A stretch of 64,000 nucleotides of DNA from Gymnopus androsaceus JB14 (lineage: Eukaryota; Basidiomycota; Agaricomycetes; Agaricales; Omphalotaceae), in contig ML769562.1 in NCBI GenBank assembly GCA_009733575.1, positions 62,001 to 126,000 of the forward strand, written 5' to 3'. How positions within the stretch are numbered: position 1 is the stretch's first letter; the number at the start of each line of letters is the position of its first letter. Below are positions 1 to 11,940 of this stretch, in pieces. A model generated the notes under the pieces. It ran no database searches and was not told the origin of the DNA. It worked only from the letters and a program-made list of their open reading frames with translations. The position numbers were made by a program, and so were the translations under genes.

Positions 1-2041
1 AAGGTGAAGATGGTAAGCCTTTCTCTCGCATAATGGCGTATATTAATCTCACATCTCTGTGCGGGTAGAATATGCCGAATACACCAGTGCACAGGAACGT
101 ATTGCTCTTGGAAAAAAGTCGCGCAAAGTTGAAGCTACCAAACGGCGGGAAATGATGCAGGATTTGATCACTGAAGCGTAAGACACCTTTTATTTCTCAG
201 ATGAACTCTGTGCTCAAAATACGCTCTTTAGAGCGGATGAAGACGAAGAGTCCACCGAATGGGAGCATGAGCAGCTTCGACGAGGAGGCCACCTAAAATC
301 GGATGCTTCTTCGTCAAAGGCCAAAGTCAAACAGATGTACAAACCAGCACCAAGTAAGCATTCAATTTTCCAACCTCATTTGCGCACCTCATCGTGTTTC
401 TAGTACCTCCCGCCGCTGCTATACCGACCCTAGGTCCTGCAATCGCTCGTTTGACCCAGAAGATGGCGCAGTTAACCGCATCCCATGCTTCGAATACGTC
501 CAGCTTGAACACTCATGCTCAAGAACGTGAGCAAGTCGACGCTAGAGAGAAGGAACTCAGGACTCTGGTGGAAAGGGCGGAAGAGAAACGAGCTTGGTTT
601 AGCTCTTTCAGCGACTGGGTTGAAAGTGTAGCAGCTTTCCTCGATGAAAAGGTCAGCCTTATTTATAAATATATCTGAACTTTGCTGACTGACCGTCAAT
701 TTAGTATCCCCTGCTCGAGAAACTAGAAGAAGAGCACGTCTCCCTCCTGCAAGAACGTCACGAACTGGTCAACAAGCGCAGGTTACAAGATATGGAGGAT
801 GACCTCTCCACCTTCATGGGACCTTTACCAGTTGTCCAGGAAGATGTTCCAAAAGAATTCGACGAGTTTGGCCGAGCGGTTCGTAGAGAGGATCCCATTG
901 CTTCTCGCCGAGAACGTCAAGGTCATCACAGTATACGGTATCAACAATATCGTGAAGCACAAGGAAAGACAGTCGACGACGATGGATACTGGACGGACTC
1001 CAACCTTCCTCTGCCTGATGAAGCAGCGTACCAGGATGCGGTGGCATCCATCGCCACACGTACGCATGATATCCTCGCTGATGTCAAGTCGAAGGAATTC
1101 CTGGACCCAGCGAAGGGGAGGTGGGGAATGTGGAGGGGCCGGTACGAGGATACGTATGTTGCTGCTTTCGGTGGACTGGGAGTCGTTAGTGCTTGGGAAT
1201 TTTGGGCAAGATTAGAGCTTGTTGGGTGGGATTGTATTCAAGTACGGTTTCCTCTTCATTCCTCGTTGTCCTATGGCTGATTTCGTTCCTCTAGGACCCA
1301 AAAAGTCTAGACAGCTTCCGATGGTATCATGGCTTACACGAATTCTGTCGACCCGGAGATCCCAACGACGAAGGGCGAGAGCTAGGTCCGGAAGGCGATC
1401 TCGTCTCGTCTATGGTGTCCACTGCTATAATCCCAAGACTATCGAAAATTGTGGAATATGGCGCGCTTGACGTGTATTCATCTTCGCATATCCGACGAGT
1501 CGTGGATCTAGCAGAGGAATTCCAAGCTAGCGTGTCTGAAGTCGACCAAGGCACTCTCAAGCTTCAAGTAAGCCTAATCATTATTCTTTTGAATGCTTGA
1601 TCGAACACTAATCACATTTTGTAGATATTCTTCAAGGCTGTCATAATGTGCTTCACAAACGCCGTCTCGGACCATGAATCATTACTTGCGAAATTCACCT
1701 CGACAGCGGGTTCACGTTCTGCTTCAGCGTTCGATCCAGAGGCTATACCTGCCAGGAAGCGGTTCCTAGCTCGACAGGTGAAGTTGGTGACGAATTTGAT
1801 GAGATGGAGGAGGTGCACTGGTGAATTATTCGGCGTCGGCCAGTTGATAACTCGGATTGTTGATGGGTGCATGCTGGATGTCGCTGATGACGGCTGGGAT
1901 GTAGGTGGTGAGGAAGCATTGAAGAAGGTCAGCTTGATTGTCACTTTACGTCTACAATGTGCTCATTGCTACCAGATTACTGCCATATTGCCTCAAGAGT
2001 TGATAACGTCTGGGATTAGGTCGCGATTAGGGATAACTTGA
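1..2041 (+). CDS. GCFC-domain protein (PAXBP1/GCF-like), 5' partial
   Basis: The gene enters from the left edge, so its N-terminus is missing. Exons read as ~79-178, ~235-352, ~401-651, ~705-1241, ~1296-1566, ~1624-1927 and 1976-2041, joined by short GT..AG introns. The protein has an acidic stretch followed by EWEHEQLRRGG, a coiled-coil middle (LTQKMAQL.., LVERAEEKRAWFSSFSDWVESV), then DEFGRAVRRED and a long helical C-terminal region with PAKGRWGMWRGRYEDTYVAAF. In established families this order is that of GC-rich sequence DNA-binding factor / PAXBP1 proteins (GCFC domain), linked to the spliceosome and nuclear regulation. The stop is TGA at 2039-2041. The gene converges on the CET1 gene, about 430 bp away. 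Family call is confident; exact function in this fungus is inferred. Confidence 0.82.
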
Positions 2042-2468
2042 TTCGGTATGTTCTTGTGGTTTTTTACTCGATTCAGCACTAACTGATCTTCAGGTTTAGA
2101 TATATATACCTTCATTGTAGTACAAAACCTTTTTACAGCGAAAAAAGGTGATTATTCTTGCGTCTCTGTGACAATTTCCGCAAATTTGTCAATTATCAGT
2201 ACTAGTGTGATTCGGACTGTTAACGCGAGTGATGCTCTTTAGAAGCATTCATTGCTTCAAAGCTGCCAGTGCATTGTTCACTCTGCCAGCTTTTACATCC
2301 TCGCCATAATGATCTCGAAGCTATATGACCCACGTTGACCTGTGTTCCACAACGTTCAGTTGCGTGTGGCTCGTTCCGCTGTCGGATATTCTCTTTTGTG
2401 TAACGCAAGAATTCTACCAGTCTATTAAGTACTGTGTACACCGCAATATACAAACTTTTTTAGAATCA

Positions 2469-3537
2469 TCAGTGCCAGCTATCATTCGCATTTCTAACTA
2501 ATATACGAGCATTGTTCACGAATGCCCGTATTAGCTCGTCAAACGCGTTCCGTTCGTTCTCAGGAGCATCCATGTCACCCCGTTTTGCAGCAGTGGACAA
2601 AAGCAGCTCGGGGCGTGCGATCTCTACTTCGAGTTCATGGAAGACTTCAGGCTTAATTTGAGAAGATGCATAAGCGATACACCAAGTGGATAAAACAACC
2701 ACGTACTGCACCGGTTGGATTTGACGAAGTGACTTGGGTAAGGTCGATGTTGAACTCTTCATGAGAGTAGCTCATCCGATCCTTTCTTCGCGTATGTGTC
2801 GGAGATCCGACGGGATGTTGTTTGACTAGGCCGAAATAAGGAACACAATCCTAGTCTTGCAAAACAAAGGCTCACCTGGTACTTCCAGATTAACAGATAT
2901 TCTCCAATCGGCACACCGTTTGGGGCTATATACATTCAAATCACCCAAACGTATCTTCCTCATACATTCAATGACAGTGCCCGTTTTTTCATCTCGAGTG
3001 ACGCGAATTTTATCTCGATCGTTGCTTTCCGAAGGATAGAAAGAATCGACGAGATAGAGATGGTGATAATCCAAAGGAGAGCTAGACGCATATCCTGGTT
3101 GCGAGGATGAGATTTTGAGTTTGTTGAGAAGAGTATTAAAGTGTTTGTGTTGAGACTTTAAAGACGCGTCAGAGACATGCAAAAAAAATAAAAATAAAAT
3201 AGGAATTATGCAGCGTACGGCAGTCATGTTTGATTCAAATCGACAATCAATGGCTTCTGGTCGGAGGACTAGTTTTAAAATAGACTTAGTATGGACAGGA
3301 AAGTCGGGAAAAACCAGCTAGCACACACATACTCGTCTCGACAAGGACGGGGCATTCCAATCGCCCTCCTCCTCCTCTTTCCCGTAATAGACCAATTTTG
3401 GCTTCTACTTCAACATTTCCAGGAAGATTCGGTCTGGAAATAATCATATGGTGGATAAAATCTGCGATTTCCTTGATGAACTCATCGAGAGGTTCAACGC
3501 CTAGGATTGATAGTGAAAGAGGCGGTAAAGAGGTCAT
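2469..3537 (-). CDS. CET1: mRNA 5'-triphosphatase, capping enzyme beta subunit (Cet1 type)
   Basis: Removes the gamma phosphate from nascent pre-mRNA in the nucleus, the first step of cap formation. Exons: 3333-3537, 3219-3268, 2876-3155, 2707-2825, 2469-2651; they join in frame to 278 codons plus stop. Visible family signatures: EPLDEFIKEIADFIH near the N-terminus; three glutamate motifs expected of the tunnel-fold metal site (VEVEAKIGLL, VNLEVP, HELEVEI); SRFES-like CRFESNM; the RKIR and DWRIS strands; RRKDRMSY; and the LIRAFVNNARIL C-terminal helix. The start used is the ATG at 3537. The family often has a longer proline-rich N-terminus, and an acceptor-like TTTTTAG lies just upstream, so an extra 5' exon is possible. 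Internal exon boundaries are well supported by phase and conserved motifs. Confidence 0.85.
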
Positions 3538-4017
3538 TAAAGCGCTCCCGACACGTGGACCGCTTTTCAAGTGCAGCTAAAAACGCTGTAATTTCTGTAA
3601 TCAATATACATGGATCGAAATCGTAGATATTCAAAAACGGTACTACTACTAGTGAAACAGTGAACTCCGAATAATGCAAGATAGATAGAGGCAATAACAG
3701 TCCAACGCCGGTCGGAGTCTTACTGACAACGACCATGAGAAAGCAAGCAAGACAGCACAGTCTAAACTAGTAAGAGACCCGCAACGGTTAACGCATAGAT
3801 GAAAGGAAACGTTGACCGCGATTAACGTAAAAGTAAGGGGATCGAAAGTGACGATAGTAGTGCTGCTTCAATGAGGGTATCCAAAGAAGAGATGTGAGTG
3901 AAGATGCGAGTGTGAAAAAGCAGCACACATCACGAGAGGTATGCGAAAGGGAGGCGTAGGTGGAAACTTTAAAGAGCGGACGGAACGGTATACATTCCAA
4001 TGTGACATGGTAGATCA
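3538..4017. other. Intergenic, or undetected 5' exons of CET1
   Basis: About 480 bp between the capping-enzyme ATG and the stop of the next minus-strand gene. It contains open frames without family signal. A minus-strand ATG at 3736 followed by a GTAAG donor could be a first CET1 exon, but nothing in its short product confirms this. Confidence 0.4.
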
Positions 4018-5226
4018 TTAATGAGAACGGTTCAGGTGCAGATGTCTCTTTTGCCGTTTGTCGAAAACAGGGCCTGTTGGTTCAGGCTCATCGACCAACC
4101 GCCGAGCGACTGTGTTCGTAGGAGAGACATGCAAACTCGTTCCTAGACCTAGAGAGGATGATGCGTCGCCAACCGCAGCCAACGAAGATGACGAGCCTGA
4201 CTCCTTGGCGGAGCCACTAAGAGCAGTGGGTTGGGTATTACTGGTAGATATGTGGGAGAGATACACTCCAAGACCGATGGCACCAATAGCACACTGTGAA
4301 GCAGCAGATAAGAAACTTTTTCGGCACACGAGCAATTCAGGGAACTCACGATAGTAAGAATGATTCCAATAAAGAAGACCCAACGGCCCATTCTATTTGT
4401 ACGTCCCTGTGTGTTTTTTAACCAGTTGCTATACACAAAAGGTTAGTACGGAGCAGAATAGGCAAACTCGCGAAAAACGAACCTCTGCTTCTGCTGGGTA
4501 GGTTTCTTGTTCTCTTCCTTTACAACCATGCTAAACCGTCTCCAAAAGTCGTCACCTTTTTCGCCTCTGCTAGGAATAAAAGTATTCTCTCCGGCACCTC
4601 GGATGATAGGCTTTTCATCGAAATGAATATCTTGCTTTCTGGGACGAGCAAAGACTGGAGTAATGGGAGTCATGGGAGCCTGCAAAGGATGAGGAGTGCT
4701 AGGAACAGCGACTGGCTGAGGGGTCTGTGGAGCATTTGGATACATGCTTCGTTCCATGGGTGTAGAGAAGGGATTGTTGGAAGTATTGATGTTGAGACCA
4801 GCTGGAGGGTGACGAGGAGCAGGAGCAGCAGCGGGCTGTGGCCGCGAAAGAGCTTCCATTTGTGCGACGTAACCTGGCCGCGGAGAAGCGATATACTGAG
4901 GCGGAGGAGAGGGAGTTCCACGGCCAGTTGCAGATGCCTTTTCCTTGTCCGAATCAAAGGGATTATACTTCTTTTCGTCATCATCATCATCATCTAAAGA
5001 GCCATTCATGAAACCTGTCCCAAGAGCGCCGATACCGGACTGGCGTTTGGTGTCAGACTCGTCGAGATAGTTGTCATAGCTGCTAATGGAACTAAGTTTA
5101 AATTTCCAAATTTTTAGGTTGGAAGGATACATACGGTGCTGGTTGACGAATTCGTCGCTGAGGGTGGTTGGGAGTCTCGTAAATAGATTCCGATTCGTCT
5201 ATTGCAAAGGGAGACCTGGGTGCCAT
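4018..5226 (-). CDS. Hypothetical proline-rich protein with C-terminal membrane anchor
   Basis: Exons 5135-5226, 4483-5091, 4350-4428 and 4018-4293 join in frame to 351 aa. The start MAPRSPFAIDESESIYET lies immediately downstream of an A/T-rich stretch and is the first in-frame ATG. The first ~270 residues are hydrophilic and disordered: an aspartate run (GSLDDDDDDEKK), NPFDSD, many Pro/Ser/Ala, NNPFSTPMERS, then a short folded-looking FWRRFSMVVKEENKK. A single hydrophobic helix follows, created by the exon 3/4 junction (RWVFFIGIILTI then CAIGAIGLGVYL), and a ~75-residue Ser-rich tail ends the protein. This predicts a single-pass membrane protein with a long cytosolic arm. I recognise no named family. 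Confidence 0.7.
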
Positions 5227-6601
5227 GATTTAGCTTATTTAAATATTATAAAATGAGAGTGTTGGGAAGAGAATGGATGCCTGGCAAAGGCAATGCGGAA
5301 AGACCACTACTGGTAGTCGAGGGGAAGAATAAAGATGGAAACAATCTTCAAACTGTTGATGTTTTAGGCGAAATTGCAGTTTTAGCCGATTGGCTCCGCT
5401 TCCGTGCCGGTCTCTCCATCCTTCAAGTCCGCATGCGCATTTATCAATGACTCTACTCCTCAGTAACGGTTTTGATTTCCAGTCAATATGTAGTACTAGT
5501 ACTACTAGGCCCTAGGGGTATAACTTGCCTTTGTACTTTAAATAGCTTTGTACTTTTTTAGCATCAAATGTGCTTAGTAGCGCACTCTATGTAGACTCTG
5601 TCATCCAGAGTCCCTCTGGTCCGTGAATCAGATTGTAAGCCAATCGAAATGAACATTGGAACTACCAAGAAACCTCAAAAACAAGTCGGCGCAGTTCTAC
5701 AGTGTCTGGAGACTGTCCGCGGGGTGGTAGTTACGCTATGTTGACTGGTTTAATCTGTTTGAGGCGGCTCCGCTGGCATCCCTCGTTATGGATACCGGAT
5801 GAACAAAGAAGATTTTCAGAGGGTCCCGCCTTGAAGTCGGTGTTTGAATCTTGTCTTCAAGCCTCCGAAAAGCCTAATCATCATGATCAGCGACGCGCGC
5901 AAGTCGGAATCCTGAGGAAACGTTTCAGAACACAATTGCCGTTTCAACGACTAGTTTGCCTTGAGTTTACCTTTGTGGCCTCACCTTTTGGGGGTAGAGC
6001 GCCTCGCTTACTGATGTCGTTACTCCGTAAGTACGAGATGTGGACATAGTCTCGGATGCTGCGACACAAGCTAGCAAAAAGTATATCGCCCTCGTTGAGC
6101 TCTCCTATCAACGGAGAACCCCAAACCACTTTGTGAACGCAATGTTGAAGCGAAGTTGCTGGAAATAGTAAGTGTGTTTGACAGCATGGGGCCGATAGAA
6201 ACGCTGGCTGGTGCAAGCCTCTGGTACCTATAGATATCAACATCGACGAGGTTTTTTGACTTAACGAGTTTGAATGGGATGGCGATGTTCAAACTTCAAA
6301 GTATCTTTGAAGTATCTAGGATATGTGATTCGTGAAGACGCGCTAAAAAACCTGGGTGCAAATCGATATCCATTAGACCCAAGGAGAGAAACAATACGGG
6401 TGGGATAGCCTTACGATGGATTGGCGTCCGCCACCATGAAGGAGTCGAGGAAAGAAGTAGTGATGTAAATGCGGAGTTGAAAAGGCTACACGGGGCGCCA
6501 TCGATTCTGATTAGATACAGTCATGAACGTACTCACACTTCTTTTATTAAGTCCATTAGACTTTCGCTCACTGAAACCTCACTTGTTCCCCTCCATCCAC
6601 C
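5227..6601. other. Gene-poor interval
   Basis: About 1.4 kb between divergent genes. It has only short open frames with no recognisable product, and a small TAGTACTAGTACTACTA-like palindromic patch near 5490-5515. Around 6030-6110 a translated stretch faintly recalls the end of a copia polyprotein, but this is too weak to call. Promoters of both flanking genes must lie at its two ends. Confidence 0.5.
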
Positions 6602-8787
6602 ATGGTCTGGCTATCTTCGCACTTTGATTCTTTCCCCAACGAGGTCGTTGCAATAATCTTCGAACTTGGTACTTTCTCAGAGGTAGGAAAGCTCCAGCAC
6701 AATCCCAACGACTCGCCTTTTGTGTTTGAATCATCGTGTAAAGCTAGCAATTACACTTATGCGCCCAATTTCCCCATCCTCGTATCGCATGTTTCTCGCA
6801 GGTAAGGTCTCATAGCTCCCATAAAAACTCTCCATTTGAAAGTTTCGATTTCCCGCACAGGTGGCGAGAGATTGCTCTAAACACGCCTACTATCTGGTCT
6901 ACATTATTCTTCGAGAACTCTTCTCACATCGAGAGAGGTCGAGCTTTCTTGGAACGATGCTCTCCCCGAGGATCTAACCCTCCCGAACTTTGCTCAGGAT
7001 ATCTCCTGGATATCATCATTGCTACCGTTCCATTCAACCCCAAGACGGTACAGAATGATGACACTTTCATCTCCAAGAGAGAACTGGAGAAAATCTTCGA
7101 CTTGTTGGTTCCAGTGACTGTCAGATGGCGGTCCTTCTACCTTCGTGTTCGGGATAACCATTGTAAAAAGGTGGCCCGTGTAGCTCTGGGTGGTACTTGC
7201 GGAAGGGCTCCTAACTTGGAAGTGCTCCAGCTGTATCATTCATTCTTCGAGGACGACAACAACGTTGATGACCTTATCGAGGCTACATTCCAGGAACCAG
7301 TTATATGTTTCGCCAATGATGTTCCCAGACTGAGGCATCTCAGCCTCATTGGCGTCAATCTCCCGTGGGCACATAGTCCATATTTGGAGGGTCTAGATAC
7401 AGTCGAACTCGCTCTACATCCGGACAAAATTCGACCTTCGTACGAGTATTGGGACAAGCTTCTGCGTCGTTCGCCCGACCTGCGGAAGCTCATTCTTCAC
7501 TACTCTGGACCGAGAGAAAGATGGGACCAGGACAGTCTCACGTATGCATGGCAGGGGGATGACCTGTGGCGTTCTGACCTGCCGTCCGATAGGATACTTT
7601 TGGAAAAATTGGAGCATCTGAGCTTGACGGACATGGATGCACCGTACCTTGCCAGAATTCTGGATCGTATCCATCTTCCTAATGTCCAGAGACTCGTGCT
7701 GGAGCTCTCGTTGGAGGACGACGACTCTGATTATAGCGAGTTTCTCGAAAAATGCATTGGTGCCGGCATGAGCATAAGCTCCTCGGTTCGGCTCTCCCGT
7801 GGTTCGGGCCTACATAACTCCTCGATGTCGACCATCCCTGTTGCACACCCACTGGCTCCTCCTCTCTTCCCCTTCCTCCCCCATTTACAATCATTAACGC
7901 TATTGGCGCTCGATTGCAAAATCTCCGTGTTACGATCGCTACTGGTTTGTCTTCCTGAACTCAGAGAGTTGGAGATTGACTTTCAGCGAACCTGCGTCGG
8001 TGACACCTATCCGGAAGCCTCAGTTGCGTGGCGGATATTTGCTGAGGACCCAGCTACTCACGCGGAGTATGCAGAAGCAGAAGATGTGCCTAACAACCTT
8101 TCTGGTGGCTCAAAAAACACTCGTCATACACTTGTGCCCGCGCACAATCATTCTCAGTGTCTGCTCCCGAAACTAAAGATTTTCAAGATTCTGCGTCTTG
8201 GGGGAAAACAGGTGGAGGAGATCATCAGGTATAGGGAATGCGTTATTCAGGACACCGGCAGCGATGAAGCTACTCCTTCAGGTTCAAACACACCACTCAT
8301 TAACTCCGTTATTACTCCTCCTCGACAAAAGTCTATGTACATTGTAAAGTACACAAAACAGATGGTGGAGAAGGATCCAGTGTTGCAGGGGCTTATCACC
8401 TCCGGTTTTTGTTACTTCCCGACAGATTTCGTCGAGCATCGCTCCAGGGGGTGGGATACATCCAAGTCTTCGGTTGAGGAAAGTCCTTCTGTAGTCCTCA
8501 GGCGTTTTGAGCCCGAGTTGAATGCGTACGGAAGGACGACGAAGAAGGTCGGAAACCTGGACACATTCTCCCTCGGGATTAATGGCTGGACCAAAGTGAT
8601 GGTTCAATCGGAAATGATCAAAGCCGAGGAATCTGATCCCTCTGAGGAAGAGGAAGAGTATGACTCTACGGACGACGGAACGGGTAGTGATTTTGACGAA
8701 GACGAAGACTATTCAGAGGAAGAGTCAAGCGAGGTACGTGTGTCATTCGTTCACTGTTGCATTGCTCATTCAGCTTTTTAGCAGTGA
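6602..8787 (+). CDS. F-box / leucine-rich protein
   Basis: Exons 6602-6801, 6861-8733 and 8782-8787 give 692 aa in frame; the last exon encodes only one residue and the stop. The first ~65 residues (FDSFPNEVVAIIFELG.., then HVSRRWREIALNTPTIWSTL) match the F-box layout of Agaricomycete F-box proteins, and the rest is an irregular leucine-rich repeat region. The C-terminus is strongly acidic (repeated Glu/Asp from about residue 645). F-box proteins of this type usually act as substrate adaptors of SCF ubiquitin ligases; substrate unknown. It is unlike the smaller F-box family at 10-22 kb in length and tail. If the last intron is not removed the protein would end at 8781 instead. Confidence 0.75.
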
Positions 8788-9179
8788 TTATTATTTTTGG
8801 GTTTTAGTGTTCTTGGTGCATGGCTTGCTTACTATTACTATTGGACCTTGTTTTATAGAGATACTTTATTAGCTTGTTGTATTGCTCGTACCATGATCGA
8901 TAGGGTTGTAACATACAAACGTTGCTGTGATATTTTGTTCTCGGAGTGAATAAGGCTATCTTCCCGAGGATTGATAGTGACGTGGAAGCGGTTTTCAGGA
9001 ATGAGGTGAATCTGGGGAGCCCGTTCGTCCCAGTAATGCCCGCTTCATGACTAGGTCAATAGCAGGCGAAGTTCATGAACTGTCAAGTTACTTAGTTACG
9101 AGTATGATCTAAACAAGACAAGCACTCACAGAAAGGCCAACTCCTTTTGGCGGAAGGTGCGGTGAAAGCGTCCTGTAAC
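8788..9179. other. Convergent 3' interval
   Basis: About 390 bp between the stop of the F-box gene and the stop of the small minus-strand gene. It presumably holds both 3' UTRs; no other feature seen. Confidence 0.4.
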
Positions 9180-9485
9180 CTAACCACCCTGTGGCAGCTT
9201 GGCACCTTCCTCTCTGGCCTTCTTCCTTCCGCCCATTAATAACGAAACATAATCTGCCCCTCCAAGAACGCGGTCTCCCTCCTTACGCATAGATGCATTT
9301 TTCGCAGTCTTCTCCTTGACTGTCGCTTTCTTTTTCGCAGCCTGAACTTGGATCTGTGCTGGGGTTGGCTGCGATGAAGTGGCCGAGTTAATTTTGGGTT
9401 TCTATTAAAGCATGCAATGAGAGGATATACACTAAAAATCCTGGCTGCATACCACTCGTTTGTGAAGCTTTGCGCTGCGTCCCAT
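9180..9485 (-). CDS. Small basic conserved-looking protein, 84 aa
   Basis: Two exons, 9453-9485 (MGRSAKLHKRV) and 9180-9401, join in frame after removal of a 51-nt intron with GTATG..TAG ends. The product is lysine/arginine rich (AAKKKATVKEKTAKNASMRK) and ends with a short ordered-looking GGADYVSLLMGGRKKAREEG segment before TAG. The basic composition suggests a nuclear or nucleolar protein, but I cannot name the family. Support comes from the clean splice sites, a coding-like codon pattern and a start close to the predicted upstream region; no single long ORF reveals it because of the intron. Confidence 0.62.
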
Positions 9486-9985
9486 GTTGGTGAGAAAGAA
9501 CGGGCGCCGGCGCTTAAAAAGTCCGATTTCTTGCTTTGACCAGGCTGACTTGAGATGGATGTATGTATTACGCAATTCAGATGTTACAACAACTTAAGGT
9601 AATACTATGTAGCTACACTGCAGAGAATCTAGTCATAATTAGAATGTTGTTGTTTCGGCGCGTAAGCTCTTACCAGAAAGGAGAAAGCGAAGTATGGACA
9701 GGCATGGACATCTCTCTATCCCGATTCCCCTCTCCTGGGTTATCAGGCCTCAGGAGCAGTATCAGTACCCTTTAACAACCTGTCTCAGACTCCCCCGAAT
9801 CTCAGTCTTCTCGCTAGGGCCTATGATACGTTATACAGGTGACAGCACTACTTACTACCTTACTGGGGAACCATCGGGAAAGTTGAAGTACTGAATTGGA
9901 AGATCAGGACGGTAGCGAAGGTAAATACGATATGTAGATCTATTCCACCATCATAGCCAATAGAATCTAGCACTAGTGGTAAGAG
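9486..9985. other. Gene-poor interval
   Basis: About 500 bp upstream of the 84-aa protein gene and downstream of a decayed F-box copy; only spurious short frames are present. Confidence 0.4.
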
Positions 9986-10560
9986 AGCGCAACAGTATCC
10001 AATTCAAAATCCTCTTCCCATTAATAATCACTTGCAACAATAACCACTCCATCCCCATCTTATCCAAATGCCACAGATGTTTGTAAATCTCCTCATCTAG
10101 CACGTCAATGCACAGGATGATCTTGATATCAATGCACTGAAGGCATCCGGTGGCCATATGAGCGGGTCAGAACCATCTTCGAAGATCTTGTAAGTGTCAT
10201 CTTCTGAGGAGATGACGAGTGCTCCTGAGGAAGGGAGTGTAAGCAGGAGAACATGTCTCTCATACTCTTCATTTCGGAAAACCGTGAATGACTCGACCCT
10301 AGCCAATGATATAAACCCCCCGCATTGTCCAGGAGCTCTGTAGTGTCAGGACAGCAATCCCATTCGAGTCCCACTGTAGGGTAAGGGAGAGAATCTTGCA
10401 AGATTCTCTGTCCTGACGGCGCGGAGATTCGGCGCATGCTCAAAACAGTCAAGATCTTCGTCGTTGATCTCACTGCCAGATGCTCGCAGAACAAGGTCCT
10501 CAGGGATAGGGAAGGATGTTTGAAGAAACCCACCAACTTTCCAAACCATATTCACCAGAA
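9986..10560 (-). pseudogene. Decayed F-box family copy
   Basis: Broken minus-strand frames resemble the intact F-box protein at 18272-19636. DLDCFEHAPNLRAV matches its DLDCFEHAPKLFAV, WPPDAFSALISRSSCALT matches WPLDAFATFISRSSCILT, and LWHLDKMGMEW matches LWRLDRMGMRV. The order is conserved but frames shift between segments. The stretch that separates the ISRSSC and LDRMGM motifs in the intact protein is nearly absent here, an internal deletion. The F-box end is not recognisable. No intact product is expected. Confidence 0.7.
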
Positions 10561-10689
10561 TAGCTGAACGTCTACCAGCGATCAGTATGATCAAAAAGAA
10601 TCGCGGAAGGGTTAGCAACATCCATATCCGGATTCGAAACGTATAAATCAATCAGGAAAAGCGAATCGGCTGGGTAGTAGAACCGGAGA

Positions 10690-11057
10690 GTAGATATAAA
10701 CCCCCTCTGCCTATCCGAATCCGATCAGTACTAAACACACAGTAAGCAGGTGCGCACGTCCAAACACATAGCTTCAAATTTACCTGAGAAGTACCCTGAT
10801 TAAGCTGTGAGTCTGGATATAACATACTGTAACGTTCATGCTGCCAGCTACCTAGCTGGGAACGGCCCGGGGGAAGATAACTTGAAGTATCGGCTTAAGA
10901 GCGCTGTAGAGGCAGTTGTGAATAACGGACTGGTATGCACTATAGTTTACGAGTGTATCGACTTCAACGCGCAAAGGCTCGTTGAATTTTACCAGTGACG
11001 CAAATCGGATCAAAAGCCTGCCCTTATAACTGCCGCCTGCGCGCCTACGCGTCTCTT
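10690..11057. other. Gene-poor interval
   Basis: No recognisable gene or repeat; the right end abuts the short TIR element beginning at 11058. Confidence 0.35.
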
Positions 11058-11340
11058 CCAAGAGGATGGCGGAAAAAAAATTTTAGACACAGACTCATAT
11101 ATGGGGTAGTTTTCTGCGCTGAAAACAACGGTGTTTGAATTTTTGAAAAATAACCAGTTTTGGGAGAGATATGGCCATTCCGTTTTTCCCTGCCAAAACT
11201 GAGCGTCTGTTGAGCCCTCCGAACACAAGCGCTCATAGGCGCTGGTGAAAGAATACAAATATGTTCTCACGGGAGGGGGGGGTGGTCATCGATCTAAGCG
11301 GAGTTAGTGTCCGGAATTAACATTCCGCCATCCTCTTGGT
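11058..11340 (+). mobile_element. Short TIR element (MITE-like), copy 1
   Basis: The segment begins with CCAAGAGGATGGCGGAA and ends with its exact reverse complement, so it has perfect 17-bp terminal inverted repeats. It is 283 bp and non-coding. TCTCTT lies directly on both sides; because the ends overlap a palindrome, the target duplication can be read as 6 to 9 bp. A diverged copy in opposite orientation lies at 13168-13405. The element ends about 20 bp upstream of the ERV1 start codon, so part of the ERV1 promoter or 5' UTR may be element-derived. Superfamily is not assigned (hAT or Mutator-like duplications are both possible). Confidence 0.75.
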
Positions 11341-11361
11341 CTCTTCCCACAAACATCCAGA

Positions 11362-11940
11362 ATGCCCGAATCAACCCGGCTTCCTGCAGGAACAATCCTA
11401 GGTCCAGACGGAAAACCATGCAGAGTTTGCTCTTCTTTTCGGAATTGGAAACCTGCTGTAGATGCGAGGGAACTAGCGCGTACTAGCAGTGCTCAGAGTC
11501 GCAATGGGAGTATGAATTCGAGGCAAAATACAAGCGATACTGCAGTTACTGCAGTAGCCTCGTTGGCTTTGACGAAAGCCGCCCATCCCTGTCCACCAGA
11601 CGCGTCCCAACTCGGCTCCGCAACTTGGACATTCCTGCATACAACTGCCGCATACTATCCGTCGAAACCTAGCCCGGCCCAAAGAGCAAACATGCTTTCA
11701 CTAATTTATTCATTACCGCTGTTATATCCCTGCAGAGACTGTGCTGAGGATTTCGGTAGAGATCTGGAGGCGCATAAGCCGACCTCCGCTGTTCGTTCCC
11801 GGGAAGACCTAAGCAAGTGGTTTTGCGAAAGGCATAATGAGGTTAATAGGAAACTGGGGAAAGAGGTTTGGGATTGTGGTGTAGAGAAAATGGATGAGAG
11901 GTGGAAGGATGGCCCCGGGGATGGGAGGTGCGACGATTAG
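11362..11940 (+). CDS. ERV1: FAD-linked sulfhydryl oxidase Erv1/ALR
   Basis: A single uninterrupted frame of 192 aa. Erv1 reoxidises Mia40 in the mitochondrial intermembrane space and passes electrons to cytochrome c. The family features are in order: an N-terminal shuttle cysteine pair (KPCRVCSSFRNW, ~residues 19-30), the GSATWTFLHTTAAYYP helix, the active-site CxxC (YPCRDCAEDF), and the structural pair spaced by 16 residues (CERHNEVNRKLG..VWDC). Length is normal for the fungal family. The ATG is the first in frame and lies just downstream of the TIR element at 11058-11340, which is unusual for a housekeeping gene. No intron, unlike most neighbours. Confidence 0.9.
   Translation: MPESTRLPAGTILGPDGKPCRVCSSFRNWKPAVDARELARTSSAQSRNGSMNSRQNTSDTAVTAVASLALTKAAHPCPPDASQLGSATWTFLHTTAAYYPSKPSPAQRANMLSLIYSLPLLYPCRDCAEDFGRDLEAHKPTSAVRSREDLSKWFCERHNEVNRKLGKEVWDCGVEKMDERWKDGPGDGRCDD

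Noticed and set aside
2826..3227. An apparent small secreted protein with signal peptide on the minus strand
   Set aside because: The hydrophobic start is translated intron of the CET1 gene; the downstream residues are capping triphosphatase strands in the spliced frame.
6020..6370. Possible copia polyprotein end (KKYIAL-like)
   Set aside because: The match is a handful of residues without the surrounding RNase H motifs; too weak to call a transposon remnant.
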